Assembly: GCF_900119155.1 (NCBI RefSeq)
Contig: NZ_FPIR01000002.1
Coordinates: 124,001-188,000 of the forward strand
Direction: 5' to 3'
Source of the DNA: Ruminococcus sp. YE71
GTDB taxonomy: Bacteria > Bacillota > Clostridia > Oscillospirales > Ruminococcaceae
DNA: 64,000 nt
Numbering within the stretch: the first letter of the stretch is position 1; each line of letters starts with the position of its first letter. The notes under the pieces were generated by a model that made no database searches, had not been told where the DNA came from, and saw only the letters and a program-made list of their open reading frames with translations. Both the position numbers and the translations under genes were made by a program. Of the stretch, positions 15,154 through 23,783 are shown piece after piece.

Positions 15154-18100
15154 ATGGCAGTCAAGTGGACAGATGAACAGAGTGAGGCTATAGAAAAACG
15201 CGGAAAAGGCATCATCGTGCCTGCGGCGGCAGGAAGCGGTAAGACCGCCGTGCTCGTGGAGAGGACGGTAAGGCTGCTGGAGGAAAAGGACGTGCTGCCT
15301 GCGGAAAAGCTGCTGGCTGTTACTTTCATGAAGGATGCGGCAGCTCAGATGAAGACAAAACTCAGGGCGGCTCTCGCAAAAAGGCTCGTGGGGGAGACCG
15401 ACCCCGATAAACGCGAATGGCTCGCAAGACAGCAGGATATGCTGGCGCTTGCGAAGATATGCACTATCTCGTCCTTCTGCTACGATATGGTGAAGGAGAA
15501 CCTGGACAGGTTCGAGTACAGGAACGGCATCACCATCGCGGATGACGCGCAGATGACGGTGCTCATCGACGAGTGCCTCAGAGAGGTCATCGAGGAGATG
15601 AGCGCGGAATGCCCGGAAAGGGTCGAGCTGATGACCGACGCGCTGCTGAAAAATCCCGACGGGGATATCGGCGGCGTCATTTTGCAGCTGTATGAGTTCA
15701 AGAGGTCGCTGCCGTTCCCGAAAAAATGGGCGGAGACCGCGAAGAGACTCTTCGCGGACGAGGAGGCGCTGAAGACTGAACTTCAAGGGCTGTTCGGCTC
15801 CGTGAAGGAGATGGCGGAGAACGCCGTCGGGATGCTGGACGAGGCGCGGGGGACTGCGGCTTGCCTGCCATATCCCGACGACATCATGGAAAAGCTGCTG
15901 GAACAGCACGACGCTTTCGGGGAGATACGGGCGGCGCTGACTTCGGATGACTACAGGCGGCTGTTCCTCGCGGTGACTTCGGGGGGATTCCCGAAGATAA
16001 CGGGGGCAGGGCTCTCGAAGCTCAAAAACGAGGACAAGGCAGAACAGAAACGGCTGTTCGGGGAGATAAAACCCCTCAGCGACGGGGCGGCTGAGCTGTT
16101 CGCGGAAATAAAGGCAGCTGTCTCGCCGCTGGGCGATGACTACATCGGGAACAGCAGGATAGCGGGCATGGCGTTCGCGGCGCTCGACGAGGCGGCGGAC
16201 AGGCTCGACAGGCGGCTCATGGAGCGCAAGCAGGAGCTGGGAGCCGCGGAATTCGGGGACATCGAACGCATGGCGATGACCCTTCTCGTGACGGACGAGG
16301 GCGGTGAGCCGAAGCGCACCGAGCTGGCGGAGAGGATACGCGGAGAGGGCAGGTACAGGATGCTGCTCATCGACGAGTTCCAGGACGTGAACAACTTGCA
16401 GGAGATGATATTCAGGGCGCTGTCGGACACGGACGACCTTTCGATGCTCGGAAAGAACGTGTTCGTGGTGGGCGACATAAAGCAGTCGATATACCGTTTC
16501 AGGCAGTCGAATCCCGAGCTGTTCAAGCGCGCCGCCGAGCTTGCGGCAAGCGGCAGGACGGAGCAGCTTACCGAGATAAGGCTCAGGATGAATTTCAGGA
16601 GCAGGCAGAGTGTGCTTGCTTTCGTGAACATGGTGTTCAGGCGGATAATGAGTCAGGAGATCGGCGAGGTCGAGTACAACGAGGACGAGCAGCTCTACTG
16701 CGGGGCGAAGTACGTGGGCGAGGACACGCCTACGGAAGTCCTGCTGGTTAGGGATGACGGCAGTTACACCGACGAGCTGAAATACACGGTGTTCGGGGTG
16801 GAGGAGCTTTGCGCGGCACAGCGGATAAAGCAGATGCTCGACGAGGGCACGCCCGTCAACGAGACGGTGAAGGTCAACGGGGCTGAGGTCACAAGGCAGA
16901 GACCTTGCAGGCAGTCGGATTTCTGCATACTTTCGAGAAAGACCGAGACGCTGAGGTCGGCGGCGGCGGCGCTCACCTACGTGGGGCTGACGGCTCACAC
17001 CGAGACGGAAAAGGGCTACATGAAGTCGCAGGAGATAATGGCGATGGTGAGCCTTCTGAAGGTCATCGACAATCCGAACAGGAACATACCGCTGGCGGCG
17101 GTGATGCTGTCGCCGATAATGGGGTTCACGGCGGACGGGCTGGCGAAGCTGAGGATGCACTGTTTCAAGGTGTCGGAGGACGGTCACAGGAACGAGGTGC
17201 GCAGGCTGTATCAGGTGCTGACGGCGGTCTCGAAGTCGGCTGACGCGGATGCGAAGGAAGCGGAAAAGCTGGACATCAGGGACGAGGAGCTGGAGAGCAG
17301 GTGCGTTGATGCGGTGCGGCTGGTGGAGCGGCTCAGGTTCTATTCGGTGAGCATGGGGATAGAGGAGCTTATCACGCGGATATACGATGAGACGGGCTTT
17401 TTCGCGGCGGCGAGCGGATTCGAGAATTCCGACCGCAGGCGTGCGAACCTGAGGATGCTGACGCAGAGAGCCGCCGAGTACGAGGCGGGTTCGACGGGGG
17501 GCATCGCAGGGTTCCTGAGGTTTCTGGACAGTCTCAGCGAGGCTAAGGGGGACTTCAAGCAGGCGGCGGCGAGGACGACGGGCAGCAACTCGGTGACGCT
17601 GAAGACCTTCCACCGCTCGAAGGGACTGGAGTATCCGTTCGTCATCATCGAGGGGCTGGGACGGGAGTTCAATCTCAGGGACGCTTCGAGGAACGTGCTG
17701 CTGAGCGAGACGGGCTATGCGGGCATCAGCTTCTATCGGCACGACGAGCTTGTGACCATCGACACGGTGCGGCACATGACGCTGTCGGACAAGGTCAGGA
17801 GCGAACAGCTCAGCGAGGAGATGAGACTGCTGTACGTGGCGCTGACGAGGGCGAAGGAGAAGCTCATCATACCGCTGTTCATGAAGCGTCACGCGAAGCC
17901 GCAGTTCGATGTGCCGTCGAGGATGAAGGCTGTGGCGGAGTCGGTGGCGCTCATGGGAAAAGTTACGCCTTCGATGCTGGCGGACTACAGCTGCCGCACT
18001 CCCGATACGTGGATAGCGGCGGCGCTGATGCTGACCGACGGCTGTGACGCGCTGCTGGACGAGATAGGCGCGGACGACATGACGAGGGATATGCTGCACA

Positions 18101-18927
18101 GGCTGGTGCCGAAGGACGACGTTCCTGCGGAGATAGTCTACCGCGTGATGCCCGAAGAGGGCGGCGAGGCAGTGAACAAGGCGAAGTTCGCGGCGGAGAA
18201 GAGCGACAGCAGGCTTGTTTCCGAGCTGAGCGGTCTGTTCGAGAAGGTGAAGGAGGAGAGCGGCAGGGAGACTGCAAAGCCTGCGGCTTCAAAGAGGACG
18301 GTCACGGAGATAGTGTCGGAGATACACATGAAAAATTCCGCGCCCGAGGACATCGAGGGGATGTTCTTTCCGCAGCTGGGGACCCTCGAAAAGGGCGAGG
18401 TCGCGAAGCTGTCGGCGTCGCAGAGGGGCACCTGCACGCACCTTTTCATGGAGCTTGCGGACTATGCGAACTGCGAGAAGAGCGTTGAGGACGAGCTTGA
18501 ACGGCTCGTGCGGCGCGGCAGCATGACCGAGCAGGAGGGCAGCGGAGTCTATATTTCGGCGGTGAAAAAGTTCTTTGCCAGCGAGCTGTACGGGCGCATG
18601 AAAGCGTCGGCGGAGATCGAGCCGATAATGCGTGAGCGGAGGTTCACGGTCAGGGCGAAGGACGCGGGGATAGACGGGGAGTTCGCGGAGTACATCGCGC
18701 CCGACGGAATGTTGCAGGGTATCTGCGACTGCATCTTCTGCGAGGAGGACGGGTATGTGCTGGTGGACTACAAGACCGACTGGTTCAGGGACGAGTCGGA
18801 GCTGGCAAGGTACGACGTTCAGCTGGAGCTGTACAGGAAGGCTCTTGAGCTGATACTCCCGAAGCCCGTGAAGTCCTGCTGTCTGTATTCGTTCGTGCTG
18901 GGCAGAGCGGTTGAGAGACTTGCCTGA
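15154..18927 (+). CDS. addA: ATP-dependent helicase/nuclease subunit A
   Basis: A 1257-residue AddA, the UvrD-type helicase with a C-terminal RecB nuclease that resects double-strand breaks. Walker A is GSGKTAVLVERT near residue 27. DEFQDVNNLQ is the helicase motif II, GDIKQSIYRFRQ motif III, and LRMNFRSRQSVL motif IV; TFHRSKGLEYPFVII is motif V and LLYVALTRAKEKL motif VI. The nuclease motif GICDCIFC ... LVDYKTDW lies near residue 1200. The ATG at 15154 is chosen as most AddA proteins begin close to MAVKWTDEQ; in-frame starts upstream are further from an AAAGGA site. The partner AddB is normally adjacent but is absent here. Confidence 0.95.
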   Translation: MAVKWTDEQSEAIEKRGKGIIVPAAAGSGKTAVLVERTVRLLEEKDVLPAEKLLAVTFMKDAAAQMKTKLRAALAKRLVGETDPDKREWLARQQDMLALAKICTISSFCYDMVKENLDRFEYRNGITIADDAQMTVLIDECLREVIEEMSAECPERVELMTDALLKNPDGDIGGVILQLYEFKRSLPFPKKWAETAKRLFADEEALKTELQGLFGSVKEMAENAVGMLDEARGTAACLPYPDDIMEKLLEQHDAFGEIRAALTSDDYRRLFLAVTSGGFPKITGAGLSKLKNEDKAEQKRLFGEIKPLSDGAAELFAEIKAAVSPLGDDYIGNSRIAGMAFAALDEAADRLDRRLMERKQELGAAEFGDIERMAMTLLVTDEGGEPKRTELAERIRGEGRYRMLLIDEFQDVNNLQEMIFRALSDTDDLSMLGKNVFVVGDIKQSIYRFRQSNPELFKRAAELAASGRTEQLTEIRLRMNFRSRQSVLAFVNMVFRRIMSQEIGEVEYNEDEQLYCGAKYVGEDTPTEVLLVRDDGSYTDELKYTVFGVEELCAAQRIKQMLDEGTPVNETVKVNGAEVTRQRPCRQSDFCILSRKTETLRSAAAALTYVGLTAHTETEKGYMKSQEIMAMVSLLKVIDNPNRNIPLAAVMLSPIMGFTADGLAKLRMHCFKVSEDGHRNEVRRLYQVLTAVSKSADADAKEAEKLDIRDEELESRCVDAVRLVERLRFYSVSMGIEELITRIYDETGFFAAASGFENSDRRRANLRMLTQRAAEYEAGSTGGIAGFLRFLDSLSEAKGDFKQAAARTTGSNSVTLKTFHRSKGLEYPFVIIEGLGREFNLRDASRNVLLSETGYAGISFYRHDELVTIDTVRHMTLSDKVRSEQLSEEMRLLYVALTRAKEKLIIPLFMKRHAKPQFDVPSRMKAVAESVALMGKVTPSMLADYSCRTPDTWIAAALMLTDGCDALLDEIGADDMTRDMLHRLVPKDDVPAEIVYRVMPEEGGEAVNKAKFAAEKSDSRLVSELSGLFEKVKEESGRETAKPAASKRTVTEIVSEIHMKNSAPEDIEGMFFPQLGTLEKGEVAKLSASQRGTCTHLFMELADYANCEKSVEDELERLVRRGSMTEQEGSGVYISAVKKFFASELYGRMKASAEIEPIMRERRFTVRAKDAGIDGEFAEYIAPDGMLQGICDCIFCEEDGYVLVDYKTDWFRDESELARYDVQLELYRKALELILPKPVKSCCLYSFVLGRAVERLA

Positions 18928-18973
18928 CAGATGAAGAGGTAAGGTACGCATTCGGCGATGGATCTGAAAAAAT

Positions 18974-19011
18974 ACCCTTGCGGCTTTTTGAGGCTGCAAG
19001 GGTGTTTTTTT
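18974..19011. terminator. terminator after addA
   Basis: ACCCTTGCGGC pairs with GCTGCAAGGGT (one G-U position) and is followed by seven T on the plus strand and by TTTTTT on the other. It ends addA. Confidence 0.85.
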
Positions 19012-19111
19012 ATTCGGTTATCAGTTCTCTTACTTCTACGGTCTTTATTTTGGCGGCGGAGATGTATGAGGTGATGAAGAAGCAGAGGCAGACTGCGGCG
19101 GTTTTTTCGAC
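19010..19111 (-). pseudogene. C-terminal remnant of a membrane protein (FtsX-like?)
   Basis: On the minus strand, an open frame of 33 codons without a start ends at TAA (19010-19012). It has a hydrophobic stretch (AAVCLCFFITSYISAAK) followed by KIKTVEVRELITE, a pattern like the last helix and basic tail of FtsX-type permeases. It abuts a terminator. It is probably the residue of a lost gene. The segment is short and low confidence. Confidence 0.3.
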
Positions 19112-19123
19112 TGCGGGGCGCGG

Positions 19124-19158
19124 GCAAAAAAATACTTCCGACACGGATGTCGGAAGTA
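19124..19158 (-). terminator. terminator after the phosphoesterase gene
   Basis: TACTTCCGACA (19133-19143) pairs perfectly with TGTCGGAAGTA (19148-19158) over a CGGA loop and is followed on the minus strand by TTTTTTT. It lies just past the gene ending at 19172. Confidence 0.9.
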
Positions 19159-19171
19159 CAGGGTCGGTGTA

Positions 19172-19981
19172 TTATTCTTCGGGTTCGTCGGGCTGTTCTT
19201 CCCACAGCTCGGCTTTTATCTCCATGGGGTCGCCCTCGCATACGGGTGCGGTCTCGGTCTCGATGACCTCTTCCACGCCGTCGCCGCCTATCTGCACGAA
19301 GTCGTAGTAGAGCACTTCGAGCTTGGGGTCAACGGTGCTGTTGAAGTCGATGTGGTAATGACCGCAGAACCAGCGTTCGTACTGAGTGCGTATCTTCACG
19401 CCCTCAAGGAATTCGGTGAGGACATTGCGGGTGTAGCTGTCGTCGTCGCGAAGGAGTATCAGCTCGCGCTGGACGCTGGTGGGGGCGCAGTGGGTGAGGA
19501 TGTAATCGACCTTGAAGCCTGCGTTTTCGAGTGCGTGTCTGCCTTCAAGGAGCTCTGCCTTGCTGGGGAGTTCCTGCGGCCACCATGACTCGCCCTCGAC
19601 GCGGTAGTACTTGTCGTGGCTCTCCGCGCCGCCGAAGGTGAAGAATGTCAGCCCCTCGATCTCGAAAATCTGTCCGCGCATGAGGTGGAATATCTTGTCG
19701 GTCACGCGGTGTATCCTGCCGCCGTGCCACTCTTCCTCGGGCAGTTTTTCGAGCATATCGAAATTCTCGTGATTGCCGTCGATGAAGAGGGTCGTCCAGG
19801 GCATACTGTCAAGCCAGTCCAGCCAGTACTGTTCCTCCTCGCTTCCGCTCCAGATAAGTCCGAAGTCGCCTGCGATTATCAGGTAGTCGTTCTCGGTAAG
19901 TGCTGCCAGACCCGGTGTGTTCTCTATATCGAGCTTAGCTATATCTATTGTACCGTGAATATCTCCTGTGATAACTATCAT
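19172..19981 (-). CDS. calcineurin-like metallophosphoesterase
   Basis: A 269-residue soluble phosphoesterase. The family motifs are seen in order: GDIHG near residue 6, IIAGDFGLIW near 44, IDGNHENFD near 77, HCAPTSV about 175, and FCGHYHID about 232, giving the five blocks that bind two metal ions. ATG at 19981 has GGGGGAGAGCTT upstream; an extended frame to 20023 lacks a site. The substrate is not shown by sequence. The gene stands alone between terminators. Confidence 0.92.
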   Translation of the reverse strand: MIVITGDIHGTIDIAKLDIENTPGLAALTENDYLIIAGDFGLIWSGSEEEQYWLDWLDSMPWTTLFIDGNHENFDMLEKLPEEEWHGGRIHRVTDKIFHLMRGQIFEIEGLTFFTFGGAESHDKYYRVEGESWWPQELPSKAELLEGRHALENAGFKVDYILTHCAPTSVQRELILLRDDDSYTRNVLTEFLEGVKIRTQYERWFCGHYHIDFNSTVDPKLEVLYYDFVQIGGDGVEEVIETETAPVCEGDPMEIKAELWEEQPDEPEE

Positions 19982-20256
19982 AAGCTCTCCCCCAGTTACT
20001 CCGGGCGCTTTTGCCCCGGTCATTTTCTGATCCCGACTGTCTGCGTTCGGCGGGCGTCGGGTCCACTATCATAATTATATCACATATCTGCAAATTTTTC
20101 AAGTCGGGGGGGCTTTTTCGCAAAGGTTTGAGACAGGCGTTTACAAAAAGTTTACAATTTATGGCAGGACGGGGATGCGGTGAGCGTTTTGCACAGTATA
20201 AGGCGCGGATCTTTATACAGGATGCACGATAATCTTAAAGGTTTTGGGGGCGGTGC

Positions 20257-20285
20257 TTGAATTTAGTATCATTATATGTTATAAT
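20257..20285 (+). promoter_or_regulatory. sigma-A promoter of the FIST-GGDEF gene
   Basis: TTGAAT (20257-20262) and TATAAT (20280-20285) are spaced by 17 nt, leaving an 85-nt leader before ATG 20378. Confidence 0.8.
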
Positions 20286-20377
20286 ATACTTTAAGTAACT
20301 TGTAATTTATTATGATGATCTGAAGGATCAGGGGTTCCCGAATTGGCAAATTGTAATGAACGGCATGGTGGTAATGG

Positions 20378-22126
20378 ATGAAACAGCATCAGTTGATCTA
20401 TGACAGTGCGGAACAGTTCGAGCGTGAGCTGACGGCGTTAAGAAATCAATATACGGGCAAAAAAGCGGCGATACAGTTTTTCTATGACCGCGGCAGGAAA
20501 GAGGATGTCATCAGTGCGCTCGGGATGATCGAGAGGGTATGGGATGACGCCGAGTGCATCGGCTGTACCGCAAATGCGAGCATTCACAAGGGAAGGCTCC
20601 GCGACGGCACGGTGCAGGCTGTTGTCATGGTGTTCGAGTCGCCCGACACGAAGCTCGAAACGATGAGCTTTGTGCTGACCGAGGACACACAGCAGGAGAT
20701 GTGCGACAGGCTTTTGCAGAGGATAGCAGAGGCAGGCTGGGTGAAGGGCGTTGAGATGCTCGTTACGCTGAGAGACCTTTCCTCGACCTACATCTGCGAC
20801 AGGCTCTCGAAGCTGCCCGCCGACATCGCGGTGTTCGGCGGTGCGGCTTTCAACAGGGAAGCTGACAGAGGACTCGTTGAGGTCTTTTCGGGGAAGGACG
20901 GTTTTCTGGAGGAGGGAGCTGTTTTTCTGCTGATGGGCGGTGACAGCCTTAGCTTCCGCACCACGTTCATTTCGGGCTGGAAACCCCTCGGCGCGAAGAT
21001 GACGGTATCGCATTCGGACAGGAACAGGCTCTACACCCTCAACGGCGAACCTGCGTTCAACGCCTACAACCGCTACCTGAACATCGACAACGACGAGCAT
21101 TTCTACCACAACGCGCTGGAGTTCCCCATTTCGTATGAGAGAAACGGCATCAGCATCCTGCGTGTTCCTTCGCAGGCGATGCCCGACGGGTCTATCGTCA
21201 TGACTGCCGACATCGCGGAGGGTTCGGCGGCGAGGATAACCTACGGCGACCCGCAGACCATACTTTCGAGCATTATCGACAGGGCGCAGATGTTCGCGAC
21301 CTTCGCGGCGGATGCGATACTTATCTTCAACTGCGCTTCGAGGCGGAGCTTCTGGGGCACGCAGGACATCGACCGCGAGACGCTGCCGTTCAGTCTGCTG
21401 GCGGACACGGCGGGATTTTACACGGGCGGCGAGTTCCACCGCATGGACTGGTCGCTGAACCAGCACAACGTGACGCTGGTCATCGCGGCGATACGCGAGG
21501 GCGATGCGGATATCCATGCCGCGGCTGAGGCTCACGAGCGGCTGAGGGCTTACTACAGGGATAACCTGGAGTACCACGCGGAGCACGTTTCGATGGTACG
21601 CAGGCTGGCGAACTTTATCGACGTGGCGACCGAGGAGCTTGCGGATGCGAACCGCCGACTGACGCGGATGGCTTCGACCGACGAGCTGACGGGGCTCTAC
21701 AACAGGCGCGAGATAAAGCGCATGATAGAGCGCTCGGAAGAGTATTCGCTCATCATGCTGGATCTGGATAATTTTAAGATGGTCAACGACACCTACGGTC
21801 ACGACGAGGGCGACACGGTGCTCAGGAGCTTCTCGGAGCTGGTGGGTGAGCTCGTTGACGAGGCAGGCGCTCTGGCAGGCCGCTGGGGCGGCGAGGAGTT
21901 CATGGTGCTGGTGCCGACTTCCGACAGCAAGGCGGTGCTCGAACTTGCGGAGAAAATACGCGAGAAATACCACGATATCAGGTTCGAGAGGTCGGGAACT
22001 CACACGGTCAGCTGCGGCGTGACTTCCCGTCGCGGCTCCGAAAGCTGCGACAGCGTCTTCACACGCGTGGACGACGCTCTCTACTCGGCAAAACGCCACG
22101 GCAGAAACTGCACTTGCGTTAAGTGA
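20378..22126 (+). CDS. diguanylate cyclase with N-terminal FIST sensor domain
   Basis: A 582-residue cytosolic signalling protein. Residues 1-200 match the FIST N-terminal domain (KKAAIQFFYDRGRKEDV; CIGCTANASIHKG), and 200-380 a FIST_C-like region. FIST domains are thought to bind small ligands such as amino acids. A coiled-coil linker (about 380-425: HAEHVSMVRRLANFIDV ... RRLTRMASTDELTGLYNRRE) leads to a GGDEF domain whose catalytic motif reads GRWGGEEF, so synthesis of cyclic di-GMP is expected. No RxxD inhibitory site precedes the motif. The start at 20378 has GGTGG 6 nt upstream. The window has a matching EAL phosphodiesterase at 48428. Confidence 0.92.
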   Translation: MKQHQLIYDSAEQFERELTALRNQYTGKKAAIQFFYDRGRKEDVISALGMIERVWDDAECIGCTANASIHKGRLRDGTVQAVVMVFESPDTKLETMSFVLTEDTQQEMCDRLLQRIAEAGWVKGVEMLVTLRDLSSTYICDRLSKLPADIAVFGGAAFNREADRGLVEVFSGKDGFLEEGAVFLLMGGDSLSFRTTFISGWKPLGAKMTVSHSDRNRLYTLNGEPAFNAYNRYLNIDNDEHFYHNALEFPISYERNGISILRVPSQAMPDGSIVMTADIAEGSAARITYGDPQTILSSIIDRAQMFATFAADAILIFNCASRRSFWGTQDIDRETLPFSLLADTAGFYTGGEFHRMDWSLNQHNVTLVIAAIREGDADIHAAAEAHERLRAYYRDNLEYHAEHVSMVRRLANFIDVATEELADANRRLTRMASTDELTGLYNRREIKRMIERSEEYSLIMLDLDNFKMVNDTYGHDEGDTVLRSFSELVGELVDEAGALAGRWGGEEFMVLVPTSDSKAVLELAEKIREKYHDIRFERSGTHTVSCGVTSRRGSESCDSVFTRVDDALYSAKRHGRNCTCVK

Positions 22127-22132
22127 GTGGGG

Positions 22133-22400
22133 CTTTGGGCGGGGAGTTATAACCGGGGGAAACCTTTCTGAAGAAAGGTTCTCCCCCAGACCCCCTTCCA
22201 AAGACTTTTAATACTTTTTGGCTTGTGGGTGGTTCTTTCTTAGTTTGTGTTGGTCGGGAGGATTGTGGTTCTTCTGCTACATGGCTTGCTCTTGCCAAAA
22301 AGAAGTTCAATGGGGCATAACGCTTCGATTGCGGTATTTTTCAGATGGTCACTCTTGAAGCGGTGATAGTCTGTTTCTTCACCACGATCAAAGGGTCTCC
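22133..22400. repeat. R1 element, copy b
   Basis: The gap holds the terminal hairpin GGGGGAAACCTTTC ... CCCCC (22155-22187), followed by AGACCCCC, TTCCAAAGACTTTTAATAC and TTTTTGGC. An inverted TTGCCAAAAAG lies near 22300, and the shared module TTGAAGCGGTGATAGTCTGT near 22354-22374. Parts match 28680-29060, 36085-36358 and 45030-45430. No gene is seen. Confidence 0.8.
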
Positions 22401-22415
22401 ACGTAAAATAACGCC

Positions 22416-22452
22416 GCTCCCGATGGATCGATTCCATCGGGAGCGTTTTTTT
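22416..22452 (+). terminator. palindromic terminator
   Basis: GCTCCCGATGGA (22416-22427) pairs with TCCATCGGGAGC (22433-22444) and is followed by TTTTTTT on the plus strand. It ends the plus-strand side; the minus-strand gene stops 13 bases away. Confidence 0.8.
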
Positions 22453-22456
22453 GTCG

Positions 22457-23215
22457 TCAGTCAGTGAGGAAGTCGTTGCCGGAAGAGGTCATGGCGTTGG
22501 TGTAGAAGGCATTGCCGACGGCGTCCCAGAGACCCGGTTTGTTGTCGGCGGCCCGCACGCACGGGATGAAGTGGCGCACGAGTTCGTCATTGACCCAGAA
22601 CTTCGCCGAGTACAGGCGCATATGCGAGTATGTCATATACGGGATCGCGCATCCTGTGTTGGGAACGCTCTGCTGTGAGCCTGAGTAGTACTCATTCACG
22701 AAAACGTTGAAGAGTGCGTAGGGCATAGTGCTGTTGGAATACTGGCTCGGGCTGTTCTCGATATAGCCTGTGCCGCCGCCTTCGTGTTTCTCCCAGGACA
22801 GTTTTGTCGGGGTGATGCGGAGGGTGTAGCGTTCTTCGGGCGACAGCACCGTTCCCACCACTGTATTGGAGACTGTACCGCCTGTTTTAAAGCTGACATC
22901 CGAAGACGGGTTGTAGCCTATGCGGTAAGCGTTGTAGCTTCTGTACTCCTTGCCGAACAGGAACTGATCTGATCCGCCCGATATGTTCCATAGTATCATA
23001 TCGAGTTCAACGACCGTCTTTGCATCGGTCACGCCTGTATTTATCACCTGTCCCCAGTTTTTCTGCCTGTTCACATTGCTTTCGATGTAGTTCCTGGCGG
23101 TATAGCCTGCGGGAAGAACGGGCTTATCCGACGAGGACGGAGCGAACAGGCGGCAGAAAGGGTCATCGGGCGGGATATTCTTTTTTGCCAGCATTATCCC
23201 GAACATATCAGTCAT
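22457..23215 (-). CDS. phage tail-type structural protein
   Basis: A 252-residue protein. The C-terminal portion (YSAKFWVNDELVRHFIPCV; KPGLWDAVGNAFYTNA) matches a motif often seen in the C-terminal region of phage minor tail and tail-fibre proteins, within a concanavalin-like beta-sandwich. The central region is rich in Ser/Thr/Gly strands (DMILWNISGGSDQFLFG). Start ATG 23215 overlaps the end of the preceding gene by 8 nt, so the two are coupled. The pair lies about 14 kb from the phage operon at 110-8384. No other phage gene is adjacent. Confidence 0.65.
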   Translation of the reverse strand: MTDMFGIMLAKKNIPPDDPFCRLFAPSSSDKPVLPAGYTARNYIESNVNRQKNWGQVINTGVTDAKTVVELDMILWNISGGSDQFLFGKEYRSYNAYRIGYNPSSDVSFKTGGTVSNTVVGTVLSPEERYTLRITPTKLSWEKHEGGGTGYIENSPSQYSNSTMPYALFNVFVNEYYSGSQQSVPNTGCAIPYMTYSHMRLYSAKFWVNDELVRHFIPCVRAADNKPGLWDAVGNAFYTNAMTSSGNDFLTD

Positions 23216-23477
23216 TGTTTTCCGCCTCATTCTCTGACTCGGGTGCTTCAACGGCTGAGCCGTCGCTCTGTTTGTACCATGTGCCTGTGCTGTCGAGCAT
23301 GAGCACCTCGCCCTCCTGAACGGCAATAGCTATCGAGCCCTGTGCCGCGTTCACGCCGTCCACAGCAGTCACTCCGCCGAGTTCGGCGGAAGTATCGCTG
23401 TAGAGTGTAAGGCGTGCAACGGGAGAAGTGCCCGAGTAGCCGATATGCTGTTCGCGTGAAATGTCTCTTGTTATCAT
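23208..23477 (-). CDS. small phage-like virion protein
   Basis: An 89-residue protein with a GGGGG site before ATG 23477. It opens MITRDISREQHIGYSGTSP and contains GEVLMLDSTGTWYKQSDGS, a pattern met in small phage virion proteins and head-fibre genes. It ends with an acidic tail. It is the first gene of a two-gene transcript, with its own promoter at 23527-23554. I do not know a characterised homologue. Confidence 0.6.
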   Translation of the reverse strand: MITRDISREQHIGYSGTSPVARLTLYSDTSAELGGVTAVDGVNAAQGSIAIAVQEGEVLMLDSTGTWYKQSDGSAVEAPESENEAENND

Positions 23478-23526
23478 ATTATCCCCCTTTTGAAAAGTCG
23501 GTGTTGTTCGTGCTTCTTCAAGTAAT

Positions 23527-23554
23527 ATTATATCCGCTGCGGCGGAGATTTCAA
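23527..23554 (-). promoter_or_regulatory. sigma-A promoter of the phage-like gene pair
   Basis: Minus-strand TTGAAA (23549-23554) and TATAAT (23527-23532) are spaced by 16 nt, about 50 nt upstream of ATG 23477. Confidence 0.65.
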
Positions 23555-23716
23555 TTCGCGTGATGCACGAATTTTTCCGGGGGCGGACGGGGGCTGAAAA
23601 GGGGCAGTCGGCGGTCGGGGGCTTATTTTTTTGCGGATCACGGAGAAAAACCGTGAGCGGTGGGGGGATATGCGCAAAAAAACGGCTTCGGACGGGCTTG
23701 TGAAAACGACGAAATA

Positions 23717-23745
23717 TTGACATTTCTGCTTGGATCTGGTATAAT
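23717..23745 (+). promoter_or_regulatory. sigma-A promoter of the DedA-like gene
   Basis: TTGACA (23717-23722) and TATAAT (23740-23745), both perfect, are spaced by 17 nt, 38 nt before ATG 23784. Confidence 0.9.
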
Positions 23746-23783
23746 ATTATCAGATATTTTTTGTGCGAACGGAGGCGGAAGTG

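Noticed and set aside
15130-18099. Long antisense open frame (989 codons) over addA
   Set aside because: It is opposite a clear AddA, has the Arg/His/Leu-rich composition of a shadow frame in GC-rich DNA, and has no ribosome site.
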